Shown here one piece after another: positions 8,076-17,421 of a DNA stretch of 63,245 nt. The notes below the pieces were generated by a model. The model searched no databases and had not been told where the DNA came from. It saw only the letters and a program-made list of their open reading frames with translations. How positions within the stretch are numbered: the first letter of the stretch is position 1; each line of letters opens with the position of its first letter. Position numbers and translations under genes: made by a program. The stretch is taken from positions 1-63,245 of the forward strand of contig CACGON010000005.1 in NCBI GenBank assembly GCA_902574695.1, read 5' to 3'. This DNA is from an uncultured Pelagibacteraceae bacterium (GTDB taxonomy: Bacteria; Pseudomonadota; Alphaproteobacteria; Pelagibacterales; Pelagibacteraceae).

Positions 8076-9982
8076 GGGATGGTTTTATCGATTATTTTTC
8101 TTAAAGTAACGTCGAATAAAAGTCCCAGCATACCCATTATAAATATAGTTATCCATATTACTTCATACTGAAAGTATTTTTTTGCAACGTTTTCAACAAA
8201 ACCAATACCAGTTGTTCCAGCCAAAAATTCTGCCGCTACCAATGTTCCCCAGCACATTCCAACAGCAACTCTAATACCTGTTAAAATTTCTGGAAGAGAG
8301 TTTGGAAATATTACATATCTTAGTATTTGTTTTTTAGATGCACCAAGAGAGTGGGCGGCGTGGATTTTAGATAATTGAGTTCCTGAGGCACCAGCTCTCG
8401 CTGAAATGATCATAATTGATAATGAAACCATAAATAACAAGAATACTTTTCCAGTATTATCAATACCAAGCACTGATATGATAAGAGGAGCCCAAGCTAA
8501 AGGTGGTACAGGCCTATAAAGCTCAATCAAAGGATCAAAGAAACCTTTTGCAAATCTATTTAGGCCCATGAACAAACCTAATGGAACACCAATTAATATT
8601 CCAAAAATTAATCCTAAAAACACCCTCAAAAATGAATCCCAAATATGTCCATATGGAACTGGAATTTTAAATAATTTAAAATCACCGGTAACAAATTTAA
8701 GAACTTTTCCCTTAAAGTTTTGTTTAACTATTCCATCTTTTGTGTGAACAGGATATTCTCCAGGCAATATATCTGCAATCCAATCAGGTAAAATGAAACC
8801 AATTATTTTACTTACATCAACCATGTTAATCCAGAGAAGAGGGATGTCTTTATAGCCTACACTCGGTTTTGACATTAAGATAAATTTATTAAAAGTATCA
8901 GAAGGTTTTGGTAACCATCTACCAGAACCTTGCTCTGAGCAGCTTGGACCACTTGCAACAATTGTTCCTGCTGGAAATAAAAAAATATCAATAAATCTTA
9001 ATCCACCTTGAGCTTTTATTTGTGCATTATCAAATTGAACAATTGCATTTTGCATTTTATCAAGTGCGTTTGGAGGGTAAATACTTGCAAATTCTATTCT
9101 CCTTGCAATTTTGACAATATTTTTTGCATAAGTAGAAGCTACTTCTTCGCTATCACTTAAATCATTTCTATAAGCTTTAATATCGTCTTTCAGTTCTTTA
9201 ATTCTTTTTTTGAATTCTGGATTATGATTTCTTAATTGAAAAAATTCGTCACTTATAAGATTTAATTCTTGAGCCGCTACGTGAAATTTCAAACCTCTGT
9301 TAGTCGCAGGTATTAAAGGAACCTCAATAGTATTTTCAATTGTTCCTGATCCAGCATCAACTTTTGTAATACCCCAACCACCTTCTTCACTAACAGCTTT
9401 AAGTCTTTCATTAAATTCTAGTTCTGTCTCGAATGGATAATCAGATTTTTGAAAATTTTCTGTTAAAAGATTTATTTTACCAGTTATATCATCAATTCTT
9501 TGTTTAGTTTCATTCTCAAGTAAATCTTCATTGGTTAATAATGGAATTAATTGGTTAGTTTTAGTTATGAAATCAACAAGAATTGTTTTTTGCTGACTAT
9601 CAAGCTCATTCGAATTTTGAATTTCTATTGTTATTTTTTTAAGATTTTTATTTTCTTGTTTAATTTGTGAAGTACTTTTTAGCTCTCTTTCTTCAATAGG
9701 AAATTGATATTTTAATCCTAGTAACGAGTCATTTACTTTAGCTACCTGACAAAGTTCATTCGCTGATTTTGGATAAAAACCTTTTGCAATATCCCAAGAA
9801 TAGTAAAGCCAAACCAAAAGTAAAAAGCTACTACCAACTATAACCCAATGAGTTCCACCTAATGCTCTTTCAGGGTTTCCAAAAACTGCATCAATTTTTT
9901 CAGTTTTAATTAAACGTCTTCCATAAAGAATACAGCCAATAACAGCAAAAAAAATTAAGAATGTTACTATTTGTGTAAGCAT
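8057..9982 (-). CDS. tauC: Taurine/sulfonate-type ABC permease with large N-terminal extension
   Basis: 641 residues, more than twice a normal TauC (about 250-280). The C-terminal ~210 residues form a normal SsuC/TauC permease: WDSFLRVFLGLIFGILIGVP, an EAA-loop AHSLGASKKQILRYVIFP, and final helices. Ahead of this lie two N-terminal membrane helices (about 3-20 and 45-63), a charged mostly helical region of ~300 residues (75-375) with coiled-coil-like stretches, a RWLPKPSDTF motif (normally near the start of such permeases) around residue 365, and an insertion with further hydrophobic segments up to ~440. It is adjacent to tauB with no gap. The extension's function is unknown; it may be periplasmic and contact the binding protein (inference). 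Confidence 0.93.
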   Translation of the reverse strand: MLTQIVTFLIFFAVIGCILYGRRLIKTEKIDAVFGNPERALGGTHWVIVGSSFLLLVWLYYSWDIAKGFYPKSANELCQVAKVNDSLLGLKYQFPIEERELKSTSQIKQENKNLKKITIEIQNSNELDSQQKTILVDFITKTNQLIPLLTNEDLLENETKQRIDDITGKINLLTENFQKSDYPFETELEFNERLKAVSEEGGWGITKVDAGSGTIENTIEVPLIPATNRGLKFHVAAQELNLISDEFFQLRNHNPEFKKRIKELKDDIKAYRNDLSDSEEVASTYAKNIVKIARRIEFASIYPPNALDKMQNAIVQFDNAQIKAQGGLRFIDIFLFPAGTIVASGPSCSEQGSGRWLPKPSDTFNKFILMSKPSVGYKDIPLLWINMVDVSKIIGFILPDWIADILPGEYPVHTKDGIVKQNFKGKVLKFVTGDFKLFKIPVPYGHIWDSFLRVFLGLIFGILIGVPLGLFMGLNRFAKGFFDPLIELYRPVPPLAWAPLIISVLGIDNTGKVFLLFMVSLSIMIISARAGASGTQLSKIHAAHSLGASKKQILRYVIFPNSLPEILTGIRVAVGMCWGTLVAAEFLAGTTGIGFVENVAKKYFQYEVIWITIFIMGMLGLLFDVTLRKIIDKTIPWRGKG

Positions 9983-10780
9983 TTAAATATCTTTTCCCAT
10001 AATTTCTTCTTCCATATTCCAAATCATTTCCAATATTTCTTCTCTAGTAGACGAAAAATCTTTATTTTTTTTTATTTCTCTTAAGTCTTGTTTTAAGCCC
10101 ATTGAGGCAAATGGAAGATTATATTCTTTATGTATACGACCTGGTCTAGGTGCCATGACATATAGTCTTTCACCAAGCAATAAAGCTTCTTCAACTGAGT
10201 GTGTAATTAAGATGATAGTTTTTCCAGTTTCTTTCCAAATTTTTAAAACTAATGACTGCATTTTTTCTCTTGTTAATGCATCTAAAGCTCCAAGTGGTTC
10301 ATCCATAAGAATTAAATCTGGATCATTAATTAAACATCTTGCTAAGGCAACTCTTTGCTGCATTCCACCAGACAATTGATAAGTTGGGGTATTTCCAAAA
10401 CCTTGAAGCCCAACTATTTCTAACCATTCATCAACTTTTTTTTGTGTTTTAATTGGATCTTCTTTTTTCATTCTTAATCCAAAGTTGACATTTTCAGCTA
10501 CAGTCAGCCATTCAAACAAAGCTCCTTGTTGAAAAACCATTCCTCTTTCAACACCTGGTCCATCAATTTCTTTTTTATTTAAAGTAATAGTTCCGGAAGT
10601 TGGTCTAATAAATCCAGCAGTGATATTTAATAAAGTTGTTTTTCCACAACCTGACGGTCCAAGAACCGTTAAAAGCTCTCCTTTTTTTAATGTAAAATTT
10701 AAATCTTTTAATGCATGTACAGTTTCCCCCTTAGGAGTCTTAAAGATCATATTAAGATTTTGAGAAATTAAATCACTCAT
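9983..10780 (-). CDS. tauB: Taurine/sulfonate-type ABC transporter ATPase
   Basis: 265 residues with a complete ABC ATPase: Walker A GPSGCGKTT (41-49), signature LSGGMQQR (136-143), Walker B LILMDEP (156-162), D-loop GALD and switch His194. The nitrate/sulfonate/taurine subfamily is indicated by the FQQGALFEWLTVAENVNFG region and the final residues after PGRIHKEY. It energises uptake through the TauC-like permease, whose start follows immediately. A terminator-like hairpin lies between it and tauA. Confidence 0.95.
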   Translation of the reverse strand: MSDLISQNLNMIFKTPKGETVHALKDLNFTLKKGELLTVLGPSGCGKTTLLNITAGFIRPTSGTITLNKKEIDGPGVERGMVFQQGALFEWLTVAENVNFGLRMKKEDPIKTQKKVDEWLEIVGLQGFGNTPTYQLSGGMQQRVALARCLINDPDLILMDEPLGALDALTREKMQSLVLKIWKETGKTIILITHSVEEALLLGERLYVMAPRPGRIHKEYNLPFASMGLKQDLREIKKNKDFSSTREEILEMIWNMEEEIMGKDI

Positions 10781-10807
10781 AAGCTGACTTTATATTAAAA
10801 TTTTAGC

Positions 10808-10847
10808 AAAAAAAATAGGCACCAATTTAGAAAATTGGCGCCTATTT
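10808..10847 (-). terminator. Hairpin with U-tract between tauA and tauB
   Basis: Arms 10813-10828 and 10832-10847 pair over about 15 of 16 positions (one A-C mismatch) around a three-base loop. Read on the minus strand the stem is followed by a run of T residues (complement of the A-run at 10808-10812). This is an intrinsic-terminator shape lying 20 bases after the tauA stop and ~27 bases before the tauB start. It probably lets most transcripts end after tauA, or protects the tauA message from 3' decay, giving more binding protein than membrane complex. Pairing was read by eye. Confidence 0.8.
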
Positions 10848-10867
10848 AATTTTAATTTACCTTTAAA

Positions 10868-11809
10868 TTATAAAGGTAAGAAACTTGTATCTACGTTTCC
10901 TCTTGGCGTTCCCATTCCTTTTAAGAATGCATCAAGATTTCCTTTAGTCATAGACTGTTTAGTTTCTTCTGGTGTTAAGAATTTAAAACCACTTAAAGTT
11001 TCTTTCATATCACCAACTTTCATTTCTGAAGCTTTAGCCATAACACTCATGTTACTTTTACCAGCTTTATATCTAGCATTTGCCTCATGAGTTACTTCGA
11101 TGAAAGTTCTTAGCATACCTGGATTTTCCTTCATGAACTTTGTAGTTACAGAAGTAATATCTATACCTAAGATACCCGCATCTCTAGCTTCCTGAACAGT
11201 AAGTAATCTTGATCCAACTGCAGTTGCAGCTTTAATAGAATTACCACCAAATAGACAAGCCATTACAACATCTCCACTTACTAATGCAGCAGCACCTTCT
11301 TCAGGGTCCATTTGAATTATATCCATTTTTTTTCTATCAGCTCCAACAACTTTCATACTTTCATCAAAAACGTATTCAGCCATTGTTCCAAGTGGTACAG
11401 CAACTTTTTTACCTTCTAGTTCTGTAGCATTTGCTTTTGTAATACCAGAAGCGTTAGAAGTTACACAAGTTGTTCCTCCCATTCCATATTCCATAGCAAT
11501 ATCTACAAGTTTGATTGGCGCTTTAGATTTTACTGCGTTAATGAAAGGTACTAAACCTTGCGAATAAGAAATATCAATGTCTCCTGCTAACATAGCATCA
11601 GTCATTGCTCCACCGTTTGTGAAGTTAGTCCATTTTACTGGCACACCTAGAGCTTTAGCAAAATTTTTCTTCTGCATGTCCTCTAAATTTGGACTTGGCC
11701 ATTCTAAAAAGTAAGCAACTCTAACTTCTTTAGCTGCTGAATTAGCAACAGAAATACTTAAGTTAAGAGCAACAATTACTCCTAGAAGATAGCTTATTAT
11801 TTTTCTCAT
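10868..11809 (-). CDS. tauA: Taurine/sulfonate-type periplasmic binding protein
   Basis: 313 residues with a signal peptide (about 1-25, cleavage near NSAAKE). The mature protein is of the NMT1/TauA/SsuA type: VRVAYFLEWPSPNLE, GAMTDAMLAGDIDISYSQGLVPFINAV, ELEGKKVAVPLGTMAEYVFDE and GDVVMACLFGG. It would deliver its ligand to TauBC. Taurine is the best guess, given the adjacent divergent aminotransferase and alanine dehydrogenase, but hypotaurine, other sulfonates or aliphatic amines are possible. An AGGGGA-like ribosome site lies just before the ATG. It is the first gene of the operon and is followed by a strong hairpin. Confidence 0.93.
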   Translation of the reverse strand: MRKIISYLLGVIVALNLSISVANSAAKEVRVAYFLEWPSPNLEDMQKKNFAKALGVPVKWTNFTNGGAMTDAMLAGDIDISYSQGLVPFINAVKSKAPIKLVDIAMEYGMGGTTCVTSNASGITKANATELEGKKVAVPLGTMAEYVFDESMKVVGADRKKMDIIQMDPEEGAAALVSGDVVMACLFGGNSIKAATAVGSRLLTVQEARDAGILGIDITSVTTKFMKENPGMLRTFIEVTHEANARYKAGKSNMSVMAKASEMKVGDMKETLSGFKFLTPEETKQSMTKGNLDAFLKGMGTPRGNVDTSFLPL

Positions 11810-11902
11810 ATTTATCCCCTTTGATAATTATTAATAAACGGTATTTAAGTTCATATTCTGATAGATGTAAATGATCATTTAGTTCTATTTAAGTTAATTA
11901 AA

Positions 11903-11917
11903 ACAACCAAAAGTTGT
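11903..11917. promoter_or_regulatory. ACAAC-N5-GTTGT inverted repeat in the tauA/aminotransferase divergent region
   Basis: The 180-base region between divergent tauA and the aminotransferase holds a perfect 5-base inverted repeat ACAAC/GTTGT with spacer CAAAA. It sits about 90 bases from both starts, a plausible operator position. A further TTGTTGT lies at about 11934-11940. Similar arms occur before 17468 and before nrdA. Whether a regulator binds is unknown. Confidence 0.35.
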
Positions 11918-11989
11918 ATATTATGACGCGCTATTGTTGTTATATTTTTCTAGTTAAGAATACTGTAATAGTCTAAATATATTTTAATA

Positions 11990-13336
11990 ATGAGTTCAGA
12001 AAATAAAAACAAAATACCCAATTCTTTGAATGAGCACTGGATGCCATTTACATCCAATAAAGATTTTAAAGCTAAACCAAGGTTAATCACAGAAGCAAAA
12101 GGGTGTTATCTAAAAAATCATGAAGGTCAAACCATGATTGATGCAAGCTCAGGACTTTTTTGTAATCCACTTGGACACGGAAGAAAAGAAATTATAGATG
12201 CTATAACAAATCAATTAAATACATTAGATTATTGCCAACCCTTTCAACAAGGCTTTGGTGGATCTTTTGACCTTGCAACAAAAATTTCTAAACATACACC
12301 AGGAAATATAAATAAAATGTTTTATACTATTTGTGGATCAACAGCAGTTGAGACAGCTATAAAAATTGCAATTGCATATCACAAGGCAAGAGGACATGGC
12401 CATAGATACAGATTTGTTGGTAGAGAAAGAGCTTATCATGGAATGAATATAGGAGCTACTTCTGTTGGGGGAATGATTAATAATGTTAAAACTTTTGCGA
12501 GTGTATTAATGCCTGGAGTGCTTCACATGAGACACACTCATTTACCTGAACATAAATTTATAAGTGGACAACCAGATACTGGTGCCGAGTTAGCTGATGA
12601 TTTAGAGAGAATTTGTACAAACTTTGGTGCTGAAAATATTGCAGCTTGTATAGTTGAGCCAGTAGCTGGATCGACAGGAACTTTGGTTCCACCGAAAGGA
12701 TATTTACAAAGACTAAGAGAAATTTGTGATAAACACGGTATACTCTTAATTTTTGATGAGGTTATAACCGGATGGGGAAGAATGGGTTCTGCATTTGGAG
12801 CTCAAGAATTCGGTGTTACTCCAGACATAATGACAATGGCAAAAGCCACTACAAATGGAATTAGTCCAATGGGAGTAGTTGCTTGCAAAGATGAAATTTA
12901 CGATACACTTATGGATGGCGCTCCAAAAGGAACAATAGAACTGTTTCACGGTTACACTTACTCAGGAATTCCAATTTCAGTTGCAGCCGCGTTAGCTGTT
13001 CAAGAGATTTTTGAAAAAGATGATATTTTTAATAGAGCTAGAGACATGTCACCATACTTCCAAAAAGGTTTATTCTCTCTTAAAGATATTGATATCGTAG
13101 ATAATATAAGAGGGTACGGCATGATGGGTGGAATTGATCTCAAGATGGACAAAAAACCTGGGGTAGCTGGATTTACATGTTTCAAACATTGTTATGAAGC
13201 AGGAGTAAATTTTAAAGCAACAGGTGACTGTTTAATAATTGCTCCAATGTTTATTTCTGAAAAAAAACATATTGATGAGATTATTGAAAAATTAAGAACA
13301 GGTATTACTAACTATTCGAAAAGTAAAAAAAATTAA
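11990..13336 (+). CDS. Omega-amino acid (taurine/beta-alanine):pyruvate aminotransferase, class III
   Basis: 448 residues. Class III PLP aminotransferase features: LNEHWMPFTSNKDFKAKPRL at the start, as in omega-amino-acid:pyruvate transaminases, GSTAVETAIKIA, EPVAGSTG, LLIFDEVITGWGR (Asp256) and the PLP lysine Lys285 in MAKATTNG. It would move the amino group of taurine, hypotaurine or beta-alanine to pyruvate, giving alanine and sulfoacetaldehyde or an analogous aldehyde. It is divergent from tauA and 33 bases upstream of alanine dehydrogenase, which would return alanine to pyruvate plus ammonium: a Tpa-Ald pair. The exact amine is not decided by sequence. Confidence 0.92.
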   Translation: MSSENKNKIPNSLNEHWMPFTSNKDFKAKPRLITEAKGCYLKNHEGQTMIDASSGLFCNPLGHGRKEIIDAITNQLNTLDYCQPFQQGFGGSFDLATKISKHTPGNINKMFYTICGSTAVETAIKIAIAYHKARGHGHRYRFVGRERAYHGMNIGATSVGGMINNVKTFASVLMPGVLHMRHTHLPEHKFISGQPDTGAELADDLERICTNFGAENIAACIVEPVAGSTGTLVPPKGYLQRLREICDKHGILLIFDEVITGWGRMGSAFGAQEFGVTPDIMTMAKATTNGISPMGVVACKDEIYDTLMDGAPKGTIELFHGYTYSGIPISVAAALAVQEIFEKDDIFNRARDMSPYFQKGLFSLKDIDIVDNIRGYGMMGGIDLKMDKKPGVAGFTCFKHCYEAGVNFKATGDCLIIAPMFISEKKHIDEIIEKLRTGITNYSKSKKN

Positions 13337-13369
13337 TTTTCATCTTGTTAGGGTAAGAGGAAAAATATT

Positions 13370-14485
13370 ATGAAAATTGGCGTGCCAAGAGAAATTAAAC
13401 CTCAAGAAAATAGAATTGGACTCACACCACAGAGTGTAAAAACTCTAGTCTCTGAAGGTCATGAAGTAATTGTAGAAAATAATGGTGGTTTCGAAGCTGG
13501 TTTTGAAAATGACCAGTATACAAAAGCTGGAGCTAAAATTGCTAATAGTGCTTCTGATATTTTTGATGATGCTGAAATTATTGTCAAAGTGAAAGAACCT
13601 CAAAAAGTTGAAGTTGACATGTTAAAAGAAAATCAAATTGTCTATACATACCTACATTTAGCTGCAGCAAGAGAATTAACAGAAGGTTTAATTAAATCAA
13701 AAAGTATTAATATTGCTTACGAAACAGTTACAGATGATAATGGTAGACTTCCTTTACTTGCACCAATGAGTGCAGTTGCAGGACGTATGTCAGTTCAAGC
13801 TGGAGCACATTGTTTAGAGAAAAATCAAAAAGGAAGAGGAATATTATTAGGGGGAGCTCCAGGGGGTGAACCAGCAAATGTATTGATACTTGGAGGTGGA
13901 GTAGTAGGAGAGAATGCTGCAATAATAGCTACAGGAATGAAAGCAAAAGTTCATATTGTAGATAAATCAGAGGCAAGACTAAAACAACTAGTTCAAATGT
14001 TCGGAGACAAAATTATCCCAGAGCATAGTGATAAAATAGACTTAAATAAATTAGTTGCAGAGGCAGACTTATTAGTTGGCGGTGTTTTAATTCCTGGTGC
14101 GGAAGCTCCTAAATTAGTAACAAAAAAAATGTTAAAATTGATGAAAAGAGGATCAGTTATTGTTGATGTTGCAATTGATCAGGGTGGATGTGTTGAAACA
14201 AGTAAACCAACAACTCATGGAGATCCAACATATATAGTTGATGATGTTGTTCATTATTGTGTAGCTAACATGCCGGGTGGAGTTCCCAGGACTTCAACTT
14301 TTGCCTTAAATCAAGCTACACTTCCTTATTTAGTAAAATTAGCTAACAAAGGTTATCAAAAAGCCTTAGGTGAAGATAAAAACTTTTTAGCAGGTCTAAA
14401 TGTATGTAAAGGAAATATTACTTATAAAGCGGTTGCCGAAGCTTTTGGACATAAATATTTATCTGCAGAAGAGGCAATTGCATAA
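13370..14485 (+). CDS. ald: Alanine dehydrogenase
   Basis: 371 residues, the standard length. Catalytic Lys75 (VKVKEP) and His96 (YLHLA) are present, as are the nucleotide-binding VLILGGGVVGENAA and the segment RGSVIVDVAIDQGGC with SKPTTHGDPTY. The enzyme interconverts L-alanine and pyruvate plus ammonium with NAD. Placed after an amine:pyruvate aminotransferase, it likely regenerates pyruvate and frees ammonium. Its stop overlaps the start of the SET-domain gene (TAATG). Confidence 0.97.
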   Translation: MKIGVPREIKPQENRIGLTPQSVKTLVSEGHEVIVENNGGFEAGFENDQYTKAGAKIANSASDIFDDAEIIVKVKEPQKVEVDMLKENQIVYTYLHLAAARELTEGLIKSKSINIAYETVTDDNGRLPLLAPMSAVAGRMSVQAGAHCLEKNQKGRGILLGGAPGGEPANVLILGGGVVGENAAIIATGMKAKVHIVDKSEARLKQLVQMFGDKIIPEHSDKIDLNKLVAEADLLVGGVLIPGAEAPKLVTKKMLKLMKRGSVIVDVAIDQGGCVETSKPTTHGDPTYIVDDVVHYCVANMPGGVPRTSTFALNQATLPYLVKLANKGYQKALGEDKNFLAGLNVCKGNITYKAVAEAFGHKYLSAEEAIA

Positions 14486-14925
14486 TGTACAGACCATTAC
14501 CTGATGGGTTAACAATTAAAAACTCTCCAATTGAAGGACTGGGATTATTTACCAATGTAGATATAAAAAAGAACTCATTTATTGGTGTTACACATATACG
14601 AGATGAACAATTTGAAAATAAATATATAAGAACGCCTTTAGGTGGGTTTTATAACCATTCTGATGTTCCGTCAGTTGTGAGGATGGTTACAGATACTTTA
14701 CCAAAACTTAAATTCGGTGATATTTTAGACGTGAGTTCTACTACAAAAAAATTTCCAGGAAAAGAAAATGACGGTGAGAATGTATTTTTTAACTTACAAG
14801 AAAAACCCGATGCAAAATATTTTTTTATGGTTGCCGCCAAAGATATAAAGGCTGGTGAAGAATTAACAGCTAACTATAATCTTTATACTTACCCTAAAAC
14901 AGGCGTAGGTTTGCAAATGTTGTAG
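14485..14925 (+). CDS. SET-domain protein
   Basis: 146 residues forming a minimal SET domain: IEGLGLFTNVDIKKNSFIG near the N-terminus, GGFYNHSDVPS in place of the usual NHS motif, and AAKDIKAGEELTANYN at the C-terminal end. SET proteins are usually protein lysine methyltransferases, but bacterial members of this size rarely have a known substrate. It overlaps the alanine dehydrogenase stop and is followed directly by the FAD dehydrogenase gene, so it is translated within a catabolic operon. A role in modifying an operon enzyme is possible but unproven. Confidence 0.88.
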   Translation: MYRPLPDGLTIKNSPIEGLGLFTNVDIKKNSFIGVTHIRDEQFENKYIRTPLGGFYNHSDVPSVVRMVTDTLPKLKFGDILDVSSTTKKFPGKENDGENVFFNLQEKPDAKYFFMVAAKDIKAGEELTANYNLYTYPKTGVGLQML

Positions 14926-17370
14926 ATGGAAAAAAAATTACCAGTAAGTTGTAAAGTTGTTGTAATTGGAGGGGGTGTTGTTGGTTGTTCAGCAGCCTAT
15001 CATTTAGCTAAATACGGGTGGAAAGATACAATTTTACTTGAAAGAGACCAATTAACGTCTGGAACGACTTGGCATGCTGCCGGCTTGGTAAGCCAATTAG
15101 GGCCTTCAGCAGCAATTACAAAAATTAGAAAATACTCATTGGACTTATATAAAAAATTGGAAAAAGAAATTGATTTTTCACCAGGATTAAAACTTAATGG
15201 GGCTCTATCAATAGCAACAACACCGGGGAGATGGGAAGAATTAAAAAGACAAGCAACCACCGCCCAACTCTATGATGTTAATGTTGAAGTTTTAGATTTA
15301 GATCAAATAAAAAAAAAATATCCTATAATCAATAATGACGGTGTATTGGGCGGAATTTTTATGCCTGGCGATGGACAAGCTGACCCAATTGGAGTTACAA
15401 ACCTTTTAGCAAAAGCTGCAAAAAAGGAAGGGGTTCAAATTTTTGAAAAATCACCAGTTCAAAAAATTTTAAAAAAAAATGGAAGAGTAGCTGGGGTAAT
15501 AGCAAATGGGGTAACAATTGAATGTGAATATATTGTTTTAGCAACAGGTATGTGGTCGAGACAAATTGGTGAAGATATGGGGTTTAGTGTTCCACTTTAT
15601 CCAGCAGAACATTTTTATATAATCACCGAAGCTATTAATGACCTACCTAAAGATCTCCCTGTTTTAAGAGATTTTGATGACAGTCTTTATTTAAAAGAGG
15701 ATGCAGGAAAAATGCTCGTAGGAATATTTGAGGGAAAATCAATTCCAGCTTTTAATAAAACTAATAGAGTTCCAGAAAATTTTTCTTTTGGTGAATTTCC
15801 AGAAAATTTTGATCACTTTGAACCTTATCTTGCAGCCGCAATGAAAAGAGCACCGATCTTAGAAAAAGCTGGAATAAGAAAATTTTTTGCAGGTCCAGAA
15901 TCTTTTACACCAGACACAAATACTTTGTTAGGTGAAATTCCTGGTTTCAAAAATTTATTTGCTTGTTGTGGGTTAAATAGTATTGGAATTGGAAGTGGTG
16001 GAGGAGTTGGTAAAGTTACTGCTGAGTGGATGATGAAAGGTCATATTAATGAAGATTTATTTATCTATGATATAAAAAGATTTCAAAACTTTCACTCAAA
16101 TATAGATTTTATCAAAGAACGAGTAACTGAAACGTTAGGAGATTTATATGGTATGCATTGGCCATACAAACAACACAAAACATCGCGGAAACAAAAAATA
16201 CTTCCATATCATGATGAACTTGAAAAAGCTGGAGCATGCTTTGGTGTTTCAGGAGGTTATGAAAGGCCAATGTGGTTTAATTTAAATGGATCACCTACAG
16301 AATATAAATATAGTTATGGTTATCAAAATTGGTACCCTTCTGTAGAAAAAGAAACAAAAAATACAAAAAAAAATGTTGGACTATTTGATTTAAGTCCTTT
16401 TTCAAAATTTGATTTAATTGGGGAAAAAAGTTTTGAAGAATTACAAAAAATTTGTACAGCTAATATTAAATCTAATCCTGGTAAAACAACCTATACACAA
16501 ATATTGAACAAAGATGGTGGTATTGAAATTGATTGCACAGTTGTTTGTTTAGATAAGAATTTTTTTAGAATTATAAGTTCAGCCGCAACTAGAGAAAGAG
16601 ATAAGTTTTTTATATCGAAAAACATTTCTAATGAAGTTGCGTTAAAGGATGTGACTGATGATTATTGTTGTTTAGGATTGTTTGGTCCGAAATCAAGAGA
16701 TTTACTATCTAAAATAAGTAAAGAAAATTTTTCGAATGAGACTTTCAGGTTTGGATCGGGCAAATATGTGAATATTAATGATATAAAAGTATGGGCTCAA
16801 AGACTTTCCTATGTAGGAGAAATAGGCTTCGAGCTGTATGTTGATAGTTCTAATGCTAAAAAATTATATAAAAAAATAGTTACAGAGGGAAAAAGTTTTA
16901 ATTTATCTCATTGCGGAATGCATGCTATGGATACGATGCGAATGGAAAGTGGTTTTCTGCATTGGGGACATGATATATCACCTGAGGAAAATCAATATCA
17001 AGCTGGTTTAAGTTTTGCCATTAGTTATAAAAAGAATACTAACTTTTTAGGTAAAGATGCACTACTTAAAATTAAAGACAAAGAACCAGGTAAAAAAATG
17101 ACGATGTTAACTTTAAAAAGTAAAAAGCCTGGGGAACCATTATTACTACATGATGAGCCAATTTATCTGGATGATAAAATAATTGGAAGAACTACTTCTG
17201 GAAACTATTCATTTAATTTTAATAAAAATTTAACATTTGGATACGTAAACAAAGATCTTTCTAATTTAGACACAAGTAAAAATAAAATTTATGTAGAAGT
17301 TGGCAAAATTAAATATGAAGCGGAATACTTAGCTAAACCCTTAAATCAAAACAATTTTAAGACAATCTGA
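14926..17370 (+). CDS. Sarcosine/dimethylglycine dehydrogenase-like FAD oxidase fused to GcvT domain
   Basis: 814 residues. N-terminal DAO domain: FAD-binding GGGVVG (15-20), RDQLTSGTTWHAAGL with His50, the position of covalent FAD attachment in relatives; and GLNSIGIGSGGGVG near 350. The C-terminal half (about 430-814) is a GCV_T aminomethyltransferase fold (GLFDLSPFSKFD, LFGPKSRDLLSK, SYVGEIGFELYV, MRMESGFLHWG). Such fusions demethylate dimethylglycine, sarcosine or related N-methyl compounds and pass the one-carbon unit to tetrahydrofolate. The gene begins right after the SET stop. Methylamine-type one-carbon oxidation is characteristic of SAR11. Substrate is uncertain. Confidence 0.93.
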   Translation: MEKKLPVSCKVVVIGGGVVGCSAAYHLAKYGWKDTILLERDQLTSGTTWHAAGLVSQLGPSAAITKIRKYSLDLYKKLEKEIDFSPGLKLNGALSIATTPGRWEELKRQATTAQLYDVNVEVLDLDQIKKKYPIINNDGVLGGIFMPGDGQADPIGVTNLLAKAAKKEGVQIFEKSPVQKILKKNGRVAGVIANGVTIECEYIVLATGMWSRQIGEDMGFSVPLYPAEHFYIITEAINDLPKDLPVLRDFDDSLYLKEDAGKMLVGIFEGKSIPAFNKTNRVPENFSFGEFPENFDHFEPYLAAAMKRAPILEKAGIRKFFAGPESFTPDTNTLLGEIPGFKNLFACCGLNSIGIGSGGGVGKVTAEWMMKGHINEDLFIYDIKRFQNFHSNIDFIKERVTETLGDLYGMHWPYKQHKTSRKQKILPYHDELEKAGACFGVSGGYERPMWFNLNGSPTEYKYSYGYQNWYPSVEKETKNTKKNVGLFDLSPFSKFDLIGEKSFEELQKICTANIKSNPGKTTYTQILNKDGGIEIDCTVVCLDKNFFRIISSAATRERDKFFISKNISNEVALKDVTDDYCCLGLFGPKSRDLLSKISKENFSNETFRFGSGKYVNINDIKVWAQRLSYVGEIGFELYVDSSNAKKLYKKIVTEGKSFNLSHCGMHAMDTMRMESGFLHWGHDISPEENQYQAGLSFAISYKKNTNFLGKDALLKIKDKEPGKKMTMLTLKSKKPGEPLLLHDEPIYLDDKIIGRTTSGNYSFNFNKNLTFGYVNKDLSNLDTSKNKIYVEVGKIKYEAEYLAKPLNQNNFKTI

Positions 17371-17421
17371 GATAGAATACCCATCTTGGACAATTTGAAT
17401 CATTAGTTAACCTCAATTTGA

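Noticed and set aside
14926-17370. Two separate genes (FAD oxidase and GcvT)
   Set aside because: A single uninterrupted frame of 814 codons with both domains, as in known dimethylglycine/sarcosine dehydrogenases.
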